A stretch of 64,000 nucleotides of DNA from Hyaloraphidium curvatum (GCA_025558095.1 JAIVFI010000015.1:186001-250000), one strand, 5' to 3'. Positions 1-12,187 are shown, numbered from the stretch's first letter. Notes: generated by a model from the sequence alone, not told the origin. Translations and numbers: made by a program.

Positions 1-1157
1 CCGTCCCTCCCCGCGACAGGCTTCCCGTCCACCCTCCCCACGCCCATGATCCCCCCCGCGGTCGTGCAGATGAACACCTCATCCGCGGTGTGGATGAGCT
101 CCTTGGGCACGTGGGTGACCTCGAAGGGGACGCCGAGCTCGGCGCACAGGTCCAGGACGGACTGGCGGGTGACGCCCATGAGGCAGCCGCGCTCGGGGGT
201 GAGCACCTTGCCGTCGGACACTGGAACGGCAGTGGTTGATTGAACATTTGCAGCGCAGGAGCCTCGGTGCGGCGTACCGATGAAGACGTTGAACCCCGGC
301 CCTTCTGTCAGGTACTTGCCCTCGTAGTCGACCAGCACGGCGTTGTCCGCCCCGGCATCGTCGGCCTCGAAGGCCGCTTTCGTGAGGTCGCCCCAATGGA
401 AATTCTTGATAGTAGGATCCACGCAAGCGTCTGGGATCCTAGGGACCGAGCTGACAACGATATGTGTCCCCCGAGTCTCGAAGATGTCCTTTGCGACGAC
501 CCAGGCGAAGGGCACGACGAAGGCGCCGAAGTGAGGCTGGGCGTACTTGGGGTGGCGCGGGGCTCCCGCAGGAGGCGAGCCGCGGAGGCAGTCCATGGCA
601 ACGTAGGCGGAGCGAAAGCCCGTGAGGCGGACCAGGCGGTGCAGGATCTCGGCGATCTGCTCGTCCGTCTCGGCGGGCTTCATGCGCAGCCCGTCCATGG
701 AGCGACGGAACCGCTTGATGTGGTCGTCGAGGCGGAAGAAGTAGCCGTCGAACACGCTGACAACGTCGTAGGTCACATCCGAGCGGCGGTAACCCCAATC
801 CGTCAATGAAATCTTAGCCTCGCCAATTGGGACTATCTTGCCGTGCACGTAGGCCGCGCCTTTCTCGAAAGCGTTGTAACCTGCCGGCACGTTTCCAATC
901 CCAGATAGAGGCCCGTGGAGGCTCCGTGGCCCGGCGCGAGCGACGTCCTCCGCGGCATCGACGGAGACACCCTTGAGCAGCGCCCCCAGCTTGGATTTCG
1001 CGCCGTCCAGGTCCAGCGGCCGGGCAAGCACCACCGAGCCGCTCTCGGCACACACCTCGGCGATTGAGTTGCCGGCGCCGAGCTCGAACGCCAGCAGCGG
1101 CGCGAGCGCGGGGCCCGCAACTTCAAATGCGTCCACAGATTGCTCTCCGCTCGGCAT
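1..1157 (-). CDS. PLP fold-type IV aminotransferase (BCAT / R-amine transaminase-like), 3' end beyond window
   Basis: Transfers amino groups using pyridoxal phosphate. Exons 1157-278 and 220-<1 with a 57-nt intron (221-277, GTACGC..TTCCAG). The intron has no in-frame stop, but removing it restores the family sequence GFNVFIVSDGKVLTPERG. The frame then runs off the left edge after about 366 residues. Motifs: the N-terminal strand region around residues 118-128 (LTDWGYRRSDV), FFRLDDHIKRF, the catalytic lysine in IKNFHWGDL (K251), and the cofactor-phosphate loop CTTAGGIMG. The pattern is closest to fungal (R)-selective amine transaminases as I remember them rather than classical mitochondrial BCATs; substrate is unknown. 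About 90 residues precede the usual start of the fold and are unexplained. Start ATG at 1157 is the first in frame; a 5' intron is possible (see the repeat at 1261-1307). Divergent from the CoA-transferase gene. Confidence 0.85.
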   Translation of the reverse strand, partial: MPSGEQSVDAFEVAGPALAPLLAFELGAGNSIAEVCAESGSVVLARPLDLDGAKSKLGALLKGVSVDAAEDVARAGPRSLHGPLSGIGNVPAGYNAFEKGAAYVHGKIVPIGEAKISLTDWGYRRSDVTYDVVSVFDGYFFRLDDHIKRFRRSMDGLRMKPAETDEQIAEILHRLVRLTGFRSAYVAMDCLRGSPPAGAPRHPKYAQPHFGAFVVPFAWVVAKDIFETRGTHIVVSSVPRIPDACVDPTIKNFHWGDLTKAAFEADDAGADNAVLVDYEGKYLTEGPGFNVFIGTPHRGSCAANVQSTTAVPVSDGKVLTPERGCLMGVTRQSVLDLCAELGVPFEVTHVPKELIHTADEVFICTTAGGIMGVGRVDGKPVAGRD

Positions 1158-1322
1158 TGCGGAAACGTTCCGGTCACGCGTGGGCGGAACGGAAGCGCGC
1201 TATGGGGCGCCGTCGCGACCATTTGCCACAAACACTCGGCTTCCCCCGTCTCCCACCAAAGAGGCACGGCCGCGAGCACTCAGGGTGCTCGACGCGCTAG
1301 TTTTACCGGGAGCGACACGGAC
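1158..1322. promoter_or_regulatory. Divergent intergenic region, aminotransferase / CoA-transferase
   Basis: 165 bp separate the start codons of two divergently read enzymes, so both promoters, and perhaps shared control, must lie here. No TATA box is evident. It contains the dispersed repeat at 1261-1307. Confidence 0.5.
1261..1307 (-). repeat. Dispersed copy of formamidase intron 1 sequence
   Basis: About 47 bp that match, by eye, roughly 40 positions of the intron at 21609-21662. The identical core includes CACTCAGGGTGCTC, followed after one substitution by ACGCGCTA. Read on the minus strand it begins with a splice-donor-like GGTAAAA, so it could be an intron in the 5' leader of the aminotransferase gene. 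No convincing acceptor was found. Confidence 0.6.
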
Positions 1323-3382
1323 ATGCCGTCGGCGCCCGAGAACGTCCGTGAGGACTCGCGGCGCGCAGCGGAGGCATTTCTGCGCCCGCTGGTGGCAGGC
1401 GGCGCGTGGCTCGGCAAGCTGAGGCGGGATGCGGCCGAGCCGCTCCTGCCGGCCCCGCTCGCCACGGAGGAGAGGATCAATGAGCTGCTCGGCCTCGTCA
1501 CGCTGGAGGGCACCACGCGGCCGTGGCTGCCGACTCCGTTTCGGATCACGCCGTTCATCTCGGGCATCCACATGGCCATCGCGGTGCTTGCCAACCTCAT
1601 CGCGGAGCGCCGCGGGATCAGCCCGCAGCCTGCCCGTCTGGACACGGATCACGCAACAACTTCCCTTGCGGGACACTTTGCGGTGGAGCAGAACGGACTG
1701 ACGTACGGCGGTGTTTTCGAGAAGGACCTCGCAGCAGCAAAGGCCGCCGCGGCCGAAGCTGCGGCAAAAGGACAGGCGCCGACGTCCGACGGCGGGGCCG
1801 AGGCAAATCCGGGCGTCATGTACTACCTGTGGAACCAGACGTTTACCTGCCGCGACGGGAGGGCCATCTTCCTCTACCAGAAATGGGACTCGCCGACCTT
1901 GTTGCTCAAGACCATCGGCTTCCCGGACTCGGAGATCCCCGGCCTCCTCGCCCTCTGCGACCCTGGCCGCTCTACGGCCGAGGACCGCATGACCTTCTAC
2001 CGCCGCCTCGGCGCGCATATCCGCGCCAACTGGGATAGTTGGGACCTCGAGCGGTTCATGACCGATCGAAAAGTGGCTGCGCTCATGGTGCCGCGGTCCA
2101 GGAAGGAGTTTGAGGAGTCGCCGCACGGGCAGGCCGTCGCATGGCGGCCGCCTCTCGAGTTCGGAAGGGCGGACGGACCGCCGCCGGTGCCGTTTACCCC
2201 TCTGCGCGAGCCCGAGAGGGGGATCCTGGCCGGGATCAGGGTGGTCGAGCTCACGCGCGCGCTGATGGGGTCGCGGATCGGTACAGTGCTCGGCTACCTC
2301 GGTGCGACGGTGGTCAAGGCCACGTCGCCGGATCTGCAAGACTTTGGCATCCTCTCCGCTGCTCACAACCTTGGGAAGCTGAGCATATTCCTGGATCTGA
2401 AAAAGGGGGAGGACAAGGAGAAGCTGAGGAAGCTGGTGCGCGGCGCGGATGTCTTCATCCAGAAGTAGGTTTGCCTCCTTTCAGATTGCCTTCTTGTCTT
2501 CTCACCTTTCCATTCCAGCTACGCCGTCGGTGCCTGTGAACGCCTCGGCTTCGGCTCCGCCGACGTATTCAAGATGGTTGAAGGTCGCGGCTGGGGCATC
2601 GTCTACGTCGAAGGCTCCGCTTTCGGCTTCTCCGGCCCCCAGGCCACCGCGCCCGGCTTCGAGCACCTAGCCCAGGCCATCTCCGGCATGGCCCACGCGC
2701 AGGGCATCCACCACGCCTTCGACCCCGAACCCGAAGGCTTCCTCCCCGCCTCGGTGCCCATCAACGTGCTCGACAAGGCGACGGGCCACGTCGGCGCGAT
2801 CGGCGCCATGGTGGCGCTTCTGAGGCGGGCGGACGAGGGCGGCAACTGGCTTGTACGGACGGCGCTGGCGCAGGTCGCGGTCTTCCTGCAGGAGTTCGGG
2901 GCCTACGACGGGCTGGAGGTGCTGGATCCCGCGGCGAGGAAGAGGCCCGAGACGAGGAACCACTGGTTGCAGACCGAGGTCTGGCCGCGGTATCCAAAGG
3001 AGACGCTTGAACCCGACCCCGATTCTTACTTCTTCTATCTCGGGTGAGCTATCCTTGCGTGAACCATTCGACGGCAGCATTAGCTGATCTCTTGCAAAGC
3101 ATCTTCATGGAACAGCACATGAAGAAAGGGCATCCCGCGTCCTTTTCACCCCGCTTCTTTGACTACTACGCAGACGCTCCGTTCGGCTCCTGCAAGATTC
3201 TCAAGCCGCCGCTCTGGCGTGGCTTCGCACGGACTCCGATCTCTTACCGGATCCCTCCCCGGCCCATTGGCTACGATGAGGTGGTGGACAGCTGGGAGGA
3301 GGCGGAGCGCAAGAGCCGCGAGATCGAACGGACGATGAAGAAGGTGGACTTTGAAACCCTCCCGCAGACTGCCAAGCTGTAA
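1323..3382 (+). CDS. Family III (CaiB/BaiF) CoA-transferase, probable peroxisomal
   Basis: Moves CoA between carboxylic acids. Exons 1323-2464, 2519-3043, 3100-3382; introns of 54 and 56 nt; 649 aa. The core CoA-transferase fold begins near residue 300 (GIRVVELTRALMGSRIG). The presumed catalytic aspartate is D466 in VLDKATGHVG, the position of the active Asp in formyl-CoA transferases. The N-terminal ~290 residues are the extra half seen in fungal CaiB/BaiF-like enzymes. The protein ends TAKL, a PTS1 peroxisomal signal of the AKL type. ATG at 1323 is preferred over an earlier alternative start at 1140 because the upstream stretch is non-homologous. Substrate not determinable. Convergent with the next gene (79 bp between stops). 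Confidence 0.9.
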
Positions 3383-3461
3383 GTTGGTATTGCTGGTATC
3401 AAGAGATGGCTCTACTTGGAAAAGCGTTGGCGCTTCTTCAGGCGCTGCAGAACTTGTCGGG

Positions 3462-6400
3462 TCAAGATGACAGCCGGTCGAAAATGTCGAGACTACGCAC
3501 CAGCCCCTTCCTCGCCGGCACATCCTCATCGCTGTCCTCGATGCTGTCTTCTTGATCCGCAGATTTGCTCTTGCTTCCCCTGCCGATCTTCGTCGGGGCC
3601 TCGTCGTCCGACTCCGATACGGCAGGCCGCCGGCGGATCAGCTTTCGCCGGGGTTGTTCCTCCTCGGACGACTCCTCGCTTTCCTCCTCGGTGCTGGATG
3701 CCTTCTTGCGGCGAAGATTGCGCTTGGGAGGCGCTTTGGGCTGCCTCGAACTGGTGCGCTTGGACCGGGTCCCAGCTCGGCTTTGGGTCCCCAAAGACCG
3801 ACGCGTTCCCTGCAGCGAGAGGCGTCAGAACCAAGCTGGCGAGGAAGTAAGCGTTGAGCAAACCTTTCCGTCATCCTCCTCTTCGCTCTCGTCCGAGGAC
3901 TTCGCTTCCTCGCTCTCGTCGCCCGAGCCCTGGCCTTCCTCGGATTCGCTCGGCTCGGAGCTTCCTTTCTGCTTGAAGGACGCGTTCGACCCGCCGCTCT
4001 CGCTGCCGCTTCCGTCCTTGTTGCCGTTTTCCCCGGCGTCCTCGACAGGACCCCCCTCCGCATCCTTGGGTTGCGCGGCGTCGGTGACCAGCTTCGCTGC
4101 TCGTACCGCGGCCGCCCGCTTCCCATCAGCAACCGGCTCCAGCTGGTGCGACATGACGGTGTTGGACCGAGTCGGCCTCCCGTGGACCACCTCGTCTTCA
4201 GATTCCGAATCCGCACCGCTGCCCTTGGCCATGGCTGCGTTCGCCCTGCGAGCGGCAACGCGCTGCCTTCCCGTCGGGTCAGCAGCGAGGTTCTTGTTCC
4301 GGAGCTCGTGCGGGTTCTTGCGTTCCCGCTTGGCCGCGTCCTTCGCCAGCTTGTCCATGTACACGCGTTGGTGATCCAGCAGACGGAGGCACCAAACGTG
4401 CAGCTGGGGCCCGGTCGTGATGGGCGAGGTCGCCAAGGTCAAAGTCTCCGCGTGAGTTTCCGACTCTTCGTTAACGCTGTCGGCATCGCGCTCGTGCTGC
4501 GCGTGCTTCGCATCGGAACCGTCGACGGAGACATCGTCGAGATGGGCCAAGCTCTTGGCGATCTGGGCCTTGTAGTCCTGCGGAACCTGCGCGGGATCGG
4601 CTGCTTGCACTTTCGGTGCCAAGAGGCAAAGGATACTGTCGAAAGAAGAGGGGCTCGATTCTGCGCGGAAGGCAGGCAACGCTTCCGAAAGATCAGCCAG
4701 CAATGACTCGAGGGCCGCCTGCTCCAGCTCCGCCACGTCCACGTCCTTTGGCTGCTCCAAAAGCTGGCCGCGGTTCGACGCAACCGTGTGCACGAAGACT
4801 TCGTATGCCCGGTCGAACTTCTGCCGGTGCAGGTCGCCGCCAAAGATGTTGTTCTGGCTTTTGTTCAGCGCGATTCCCTTCTGCTTGAACTCTTCCTCCA
4901 AGCACTGCTTCAGGTGCCGTTCCCTGATGCCCTTGTCGTTCAGCTTCCCATGTGCCGCAAGCAAGGTCGCAAGGTCGGGGAAGAAGAGGAACTTGGACTG
5001 GGCTCGCGGAGGAACGCCCGCAGGCGTGTCGAGGTCGTGGTAGGATTCGATCATGAGCCCGAAAGCCATGACCGGCGGGTCCTCCTTGACCTCCTTGACG
5101 CCGTCCTCCGAGCCGGTGGCCTCCGCTTCGGATGCGGAATCGTGGGCATCCGGTCCGGATTCCAGGTCGATCCACCACCAGATCCTTCCGTAGCGATCCC
5201 GCCCGCAGTCTCGCATGGACGAGTGGTTCCGTCCCTTGTTGATCTGGCGGGTCACCCAGTCCAGCTGCTCGTCGTCCACCTTGTCGGCATCGTCGAGCTT
5301 GTCCAGCTCGTTCTCGAGGGAGATTTCCTTACGCTTGCAGTTGTTCAGATCGGCCACGGCATGCTTGATTTTGCTTCGAAAAGAGCGTCAGCACTGGTGG
5401 GCCGCTTCGGTCTTAGGGGTCAAGCCCACCTGCGGTGCATGGCACGGTCCATCTCGGTCTTCTTCTTTGCCTCCATCGACTTGAGCCGCCCTGCAGCTCC
5501 CCCGAGCTCCCACTCCAGCGGTTCGGGCGTCGACATCCCTTCCAGCTCCTTCTCGAGGGCTTCCACCTGTGTGCCTGCCTCCGCTGTCTGCTTCTTGGCT
5601 TCTTCCATCTCGACGTGGATGTCCTTCCGCCTCCGCTCGCGCTCGCGCTTGTCCTTTTCGATGCGCCTCACGGATGTCATGCAATCCTCGTACGCATCGT
5701 GGAAGGCGTCCAGCTCGGGGAACTGGTGGTTGATAAGGTGGCTGAGCGCTCGAACGTGCAGATGCGGGGGAATGAGCTCCGGCCGGGTGCTGGCGAAGAT
5801 CGAAGCCAGCCTCGAAGGCAAGAGCGGAACGAGCATGGCGGAAAGAATGTGCGGATAGTTGAGTAGCTGCTCGCCTGCCGGCGGTTCGACTTCGGGCTGC
5901 AGGCGGTAGAAGAGACGGGTGTAGAGCTTCAGGAAGAAAGCCAGCGATTCGTTCGGATCCTCGACCGTCTTCATGAAGTGAGCTGCAGAAGCTTCCGGTC
6001 AACAACCGAGCCAAAGAGGCACTGGAAAACTCACAGAGTTCCAGCATTTCTCGCTCGAGGACTCCTGGCTGCCACATGGTCCCCGGCTTCCTGACCTTCT
6101 CCTTTCTCCACCGTCCCCGGCCGCGAGGCTTCGAGTCCAGCTTCTCCTCGTCCTCGACGGCGATGGCATCCTGTCCCCAGACGTAGAGAAACTCGCTGAC
6201 CTCTGCCGCGATCGCCCATTCCTCCGCGGTCAGCCTCCGCCACACCATCGAGTCCGGCTTCAGAGCTTCGGCAGGAGTGCCAGAATGCGCCGATATCTCC
6301 GACAACTCGGGCAAGGCCATGGTGGACCGCGCCACGCGGTAGTCGAAATCGTCCCGCAGCGGTCCTTCGGGGTTCTTGCGCGGATGGCCGGGACCGTGCG

Positions 6401-7738
6401 GCAAGGGTACCTCGGGAAACCCGAGGTTGCGTTCCGTGCGGTAGATCTGGAAAGCCATCGAAGCTTCGTGGATGCGGAGCTTGTCGCCCGTCATGCTAGA
6501 TTTGGGCTTGGCCGGTGAAACGCGGAAGACATTGTCGCTTGGGGGCTGCTTGGTCTTGGCAGGGCTTCCGTGCGGTGACTTCGCGCGGATTCAGTCACCG
6601 GAGAGCAGGTATCGACGGAAACACCCACCTTCGGCACGCTGTACACGACCATGCCATCGTCTTTGTCCGCAGATGGCTTGCTGGTCATGTAGCTGAACAT
6701 CGACTTCTGGACACCTTTCGCGGCGGCAGGAGCTTTGCCGGCGGGCAGCTCCTCGTCGCTGCTTTCGAGAGTGTTGACCGTCCGTGCCTGTTCAGGGGAT
6801 GGCCGACTCGAGGCGACCCGCTTTTTGTTGCCGGCGGTGATCTGCACATCGATGTCTCTGGACGGGGAGTGATTCCCAGCCGCACCGCCGCCGAGCTTGG
6901 GCCGCTTCGGAGTCACTGCGTTCCCTTTCCCCGCACGCAGATCGCTGTCCGATTCCGATGTGCCAGCCGCCTTCGACTTTCCGCGCGGAGTCGGAGGCTT
7001 CGCGCCCTTCTTCCGTGCCAAAGTGGATTGAGCAGCGTAGTTCGAGGCCTGTTCCCGAAGCACGGTATCCTCCGAATCCGAGTGCTGGGAAAGCGAACTC
7101 GAGTCGTCATGCTCGCTCAGAGGCGAATCATCGTCAGAGTCGAGCGAGATCACGGGCTGTTTTGCGGCTTGCTTGTTCGTCGACACCGACGGACCGGGGG
7201 CAGGAGCGGGGTCGACCTTGAAGAAATTCGTAATTGCTCGCTGCGAGGTATCCGGTTTCTGGGCCTGGAAAAGCACTCAGTCTCCGTTGACCTTCAGTCA
7301 ATGGCAAGAACCCACTTTGCCGCCGCTCGACGAGGACTTCTTGGGAGGCGCGGCCTTTGGTCCCGTCTGCGGGGTTGGGCCGCCCATCTTCGCGCCACTC
7401 GCGCCCAAAGCGGCAACGGCACCGGTGTTCAGATTCTTTGGAGGCGGAGTAGCCCGCGGCAGGTCCGTCAGGGGCTTCAGATTGCCCTTGGCCGCCGACG
7501 CGGAGTCCGGTCGCTCGGGGCGAACCGCGGGTTCCTCCTCGCTCATGTCCTCATCCTCGTCGTCCGACTTCATGGAATAGTGAAACGACTCGTCGCCGTG
7601 GATGTCCTCTTCGAGATCCGCGTCTGCGGCGGCCCTCGGAGAGGCCATTGGGGCACCCGTCCCAGCACCCGTCCTGTTTATAGCCTTCGTCGGAGTCGGC
7701 GCTGGTTCGTCCTCTCCGCCGTCGATATGGGATAGCAT
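3462..7738 (-). CDS. DDT/WHIM-domain chromatin remodelling subunit with PIP box
   Basis: Likely accessory subunit of an ISWI-type chromatin remodeller (ACF1/Itc1-like architecture). Six exons: 7738-7316, 7264-6629, 6554-6035, 5982-5430, 5373-3864, 3809-3462; introns 51-74 nt; 1329 aa. The N-terminus is acidic and disordered and carries QRAITNFFK at about residues 148-156, a canonical PCNA-binding PIP box (QxxIxxFF). A DDT-like segment (VSEFLYVWGQD) and WHIM1/2-like helices follow, then a basic coiled coil (DKRERERRRKD). The WHIM3/WSD motif is RDCGRDRYGRIWWW near residue 765, and the tail alternates acidic and serine-rich stretches with basic RRK patches. No N-terminal WAC domain is seen, unlike Itc1. 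Exact orthology is uncertain. Confidence 0.8.
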
Positions 7739-7920
7739 GGTGGGAGCCGCGCCGACCCTCAGAAGCGCAGCTCAGGCCCGTTGAGGCCGTCGGCCATAAG
7801 GATGGACGTCGTGTCCAGTCGTCGACGGTTCGTCGGGGCGGGCCATCACGCGAGGCTCACTCATCGGCTCTCTAGGCATTCGAAAGACAATCGAAAAGAC
7901 CGAAACTACATCAATCAGCA

Positions 7921-10900
7921 TCAGCAGTAATTTCCATCGACGTCGTTCTTAGCGAGGACGTGCGAGACCTCCGCGTCGCAGCCGATCCTCAGCAAAGTCT
8001 CGATCCACACCTGCTGCGTCTCCGACAGCTGGTCTCCAGGCCCCTTCACCTCCGAAAACAGAACGTGGTACTTGTCCTTGACATGGTCGTACTTCCACAG
8101 CGTCAGGTCCGGGAAGCCTCCGCATCGCGAGCGCCAGCCCGTCTCGACAATCGCCTCGCACAGCTTGGCAAGGCGTTCGTTCCCAAGAGCTCGGCACACC
8201 CCGACGACGCACTCCTGGGGGACCCGCTTCCAAGCACCGATGCCGACGGGCATGCAGTGGCGCTCCCGAAGCATCCGATCGCGAGCAATGACGAGCTCGA
8301 CGCCGGTCGCCCGAATCTGCTCAATCCAAGGCGCGACCAAGTGGCCACGATTTTGAAAGAAAAGCGGTCCAGGGACGGAGAAGAGGTCGGCGGGATGGCG
8401 GCCGTATTGGTGGGGTAAAGCGTCAACGGGAGAGTCTTCGGCGCCAGGAGGAAAGAGGACGTCGAGGGCCAGTAGGCAGAACTGCGAACAGGTGTCAGTA
8501 CGGTTCAAGTTGGCCAGGACGCAAGCATTTCTGCTCACAATCAGGCCAATGACGCTGTTCTCGGCATGCACGCCGACCCAGTTCCCGTGATCACTGAACC
8601 AATCCATCGCCACCTGCTCCACTGAGACTCCGCCTTCCCATTCGCCGTTTCCGAAGTAGTTGACGCCAGAGTTGATGATCCGCTTCGGTGCCTCAAAGAA
8701 GCCGGCCTCGTGATCCACCAGAGCATCCTCGATGGGAACGTCCAGTTGGACCTCCAGCAGAGCGGCACGCTTGAGGAGCTCGCGCCGGCGGCCGCCTCGC
8801 GAAGCCCAAATACCCTCCCGCTCCTCATCAAGCGCCGCACGAACCCATTCATAGGCATGCTCCGGGAGCCGGCGCTTGTTTCCTTGAAGCACCCTCGTGA
8901 GGTCGTTGAACCAGCGGCCGCGGTGAGAGTGACCGAAGGCCCCCTGTTCCAGCAGCTCCTGCAGGACTTCGCACTGTGACTCGGCGTCCCCGAGCGAAGC
9001 ATGGAGTGCTGCAAGCAGCGTCACGAGCTCCGTGAGCACCGCGCCTTTCTCGGTGCAGCCGCGCCTCCACGCTTCCCGCCAATCGTCGGGCTCCGTGTCG
9101 CCGACCCTCTTCACCTCGGCGCGCCATTCGGCAAGGACCTCGACGGAAAGAAGCTCGACGGCCTCCGCATACGCTTCCTCGGTGCGCTGTTCGACCAGCT
9201 TTCCGATGTCGAAAGCGACTTTGCTGGCCTCGGCCCATGCGTCGAAGCCTTCTCGTCCTTCGCGCCACCAGTCCTCGGACCGCGCGCCCGGTGTGACTCT
9301 GCCCGGCGGCATAGCAAAGCCCTTGACTTGGGTCACCGCCATGTGCGCGAACTTCAGCGGAGAGTGTTTCGGGTCTGCGAGAGAGGCCGCGTACGCGAAA
9401 GGTGACGGGCGGAAGAAGACCGATAGACCAGTGTGCATGGCAGCAAAGACGGGGCCGGGGATCGATACCAGCAAGCCTGGGGAACGAGCGCATTAGTCAG
9501 GACTCGGGCGAGCGAACGAACGAAGCCAGCGCACCGATCAACGACTTCGCCTCCTCCCAGTAAGGACCGGACCGTTCTCGGCGACCCAAGGACAGTCTGA
9601 TGTTGCCATCCGTCCCCTTGATCAGATGCTTCTGGTTCGCCGCCATCTTGCATAGATGTGCGATGTAGTCCTCCTTCTTCTTGGCGCCGGTGCCCATCTT
9701 GGTCCCTCGCGCCATGGCTTTCAGCTCAGGGACGCGAAGATGCTCGAGCAATCGGCCGAGCGACTCCGACTTGTGCACCGAGTAGAGACCCAACTCGAGG
9801 AGCTGGGCATCGTAAGCTTCCAGAACAGCGTCTGGGACCGGTATGCCCCTCGCTGCAAGGCTCTCCAGCAAAATCGGAACGCGCATGGGACGCTGCTTCC
9901 GCAGAAACAATCCACCGAGCACGGCCCGCGAATGCACCGATGCGTCCCGGATCAGAGTCCAAAGCTCCATCTCTGCCGGGTTCAGCACGCGGGAGGCCTC
10001 TTCGGCTGTTGTGAGGAAGACTGCGACTTCGAGCAGTAGATTCGACAACTCCCGAGGGTTGTTCGCCATCGCGTCTGCATCTCGAGCATCCTCCTCGCCC
10101 TCGGAAGCGTCGTCCCGAGCCCGTCCGGTAGGAGCAAAGATGGCATCTTCGTCGTCAGAACCATCTGCCTCGTCGTAGAGTTCCTGCTCGGGAATCTCAA
10201 GACTCTCGGCAAGATCAGAGAGTCCTTCTTGGACCGCCTCTCCAGGAGACGAAAGGATCCCTAGGACCTTACTCTCGAGCATTGGTTCGCCGTTCTCCCC
10301 GTAGATGATCTCCTCCCACACACCGTTCTGCTCCACAGGCGAGTCGACCTCGACGGCGACAACGACTCCCTCGACCTCGACCAGCACAGTCCTCTTCTTT
10401 GGATCGAGCGTGATCCATCGCTTTGCCTTCGTGCTCGACGGCTTGAATCCGAGCACAGAGTCAGGGATTCGACGGTCCGCCAGAACAAGGGTGCGCTGGT
10501 AGCTTCCGTCGAGCCTTTTCGCCAGGTTCGGCGGAGATGGGGCAACCGGAGTTTCCTCGTCGCTGTCCAAGTCGACAAATTCCACGATCGGATTGGGATT
10601 GGTGTTCTCCTTGCACCTCGAAGCAGCCTGGGTCTTTGCAGCTTTCTGCTCGCGATCTTCGGCCTCTTGTCGACGTCGCTTCAGCTTCTCGGACGCCCAA
10701 TCAAAGTATGGAAGAAGGGGAGAGATGGCCTCCTTCTCGGGCGATGCCTTGGCGGATCGCGGGGCTCCGGGCGTTGCCGTCGGCGAAAGGGATGCTTGGC
10801 TCGGTCGCGGCAGGGGCACGCCTTGCTGAATGAACTCCACAATGGGGTCCATGAACTGAGAAGGACGATACTTGTCGCGATCATTGTCAGCTTTGTCGAG

Positions 10901-11878
10901 ACTGTTGCCAGAGGTTGACCGCCGCTTCCGCGACATCTCCTTGCCGAGGTCCGACGGATCGGGAAGCTCATCCGACGAGCCCCAGGAGTCGCTGCTGGCA
11001 GCCCGTGCCGACCGCTTGCGCTTGCCCGTCATGGGCACGACACCGGTCTCCTCGAAGCTGTCCCGCCCGTCCTTGAGAGCTTCTCGTGCTTCCTTCATCT
11101 GTTGCCTCCGACCCGCACGCTTCTCCTTCCGCACGTCCTTTGCGGTTCTCGGCGGAGGTTCGATGCCGAGCTCCAGCCGACGACGCTCTTTTGCTTCGTC
11201 TTCCCACGGGCGCTTGTGGTGGTCCGCACGGCGCCGTGGCGCTGCCTTTGGCTTGGCCGCCTTGGGCGACGACGACGCTGCTGCTGCCTTCGCTTTGGCC
11301 GGTCGCGCTTTTCCCCTGCCACGACCTTTCGAAGCTCTTGCGGGGGCAGACATCTCCACCTCGTCATCCGACGACAGCACGATAGTGTCCATTGTCGGAC
11401 CCGCTAGCAGCGTCGGTAGCGGCGAAGACCCAGAAGGCCCAGCAGCTTCAGTGCGTGCACGCGGGGTGCGCAAAGGAGACACAGTCCAAGGCAGCTTCAC
11501 GGGAGAAGCTTTTGCAGAGCTGGAGATTCCCGTGCGATCGAACGCGTCGAAATCGCCGGCGTGGACATGCATGCGCCGTGAAGGAGACTCTTCGGCACAT
11601 GGTGCACCGATGACGCCCAATTCTCCGTCATCAGCATCGAACGCCTTCTCGCTCATTGGCAGATAGTCGCTCCGACCGGAATCTTGCCTCCTCGCCAGGC
11701 TGTTTGGAGTGGGCGAAGGAGCGAAAGAAGACGAGAACCATGCCGCTTCGATGTCCATGTTGGCGTCCGGGGCCCCGTCCCGCACCGTCTCGTCCACGCT
11801 GACCGGCGCAGGTGCGTCGTCGTCGTCAAGCCCGAACGACGAGAGCGCGTATCCGGCCAAGTCTGCGAGTTCGTCCAT
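7921..11878 (-). CDS. FAN1: FAN1 structure-specific nuclease (interstrand crosslink repair)
   Basis: Cuts 5' flaps and branched DNA during interstrand crosslink repair. Exons 11878-9535, 9476-8539, 8481-7921; introns of 58 and 57 nt; 1280 aa, long for the family because of ~600 disordered, charged N-terminal residues. Visible parts: SAP-like DNA-binding helices (LLEHLRVPELKAMARG) near residue 710; a helical/TPR middle; and the C-terminal VRR-NUC active site, PDLTLW followed by SEVKGPGDQLS, which supplies the PD..EVK catalytic triad. The junction HAENSVIGLI/FCLLALDVLF and the downstream fold match FAN1. No UBZ zinc finger is seen, as is usual outside animals. The first in-frame ATG is at 11878; no earlier ATG follows the upstream stop. 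Confidence 0.9.
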
Positions 11879-12187
11879 TTCGGGCCGGCCGTCCCCGGAC
11901 GACTCCGCGTGGGAAAATGGCTCAGTGCCCGTCAAGATCGCATTCCGCACATCTATCAAATGTGGCGCGGCAGCTCAGACGCGCCGAGCGGTTCTCCGCG
12001 GCTTTGAGGGGGGAGTCTCTCCTGGCCGCTGCTCGCTCATTTGGCTTCACCGGCAGCGTGGGCGCACAAACATTGGCAATGGGGGCCGCCTTCTATGCCA
12101 CTTCTCTACTTCGTGACACATCTACGCTCTCTACAGGACTGTTGCTCTAATCCGCCTTGAACACCGGGTGCAACGAAAGTTCGGTGA
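11879..12187. other. Intergenic, FAN1 promoter side
   Basis: 309 bp between the FAN1 start and the epoxide hydrolase stop, both genes on the minus strand. It should hold the FAN1 promoter and the hydrolase 3' end; no specific element recognised. Confidence 0.4.

Noticed and set aside
1200-2366. 388-codon minus-strand frame opposite the CoA-transferase
   Set aside because: Arg/Ala-rich shadow; the plus strand carries the conserved transferase.
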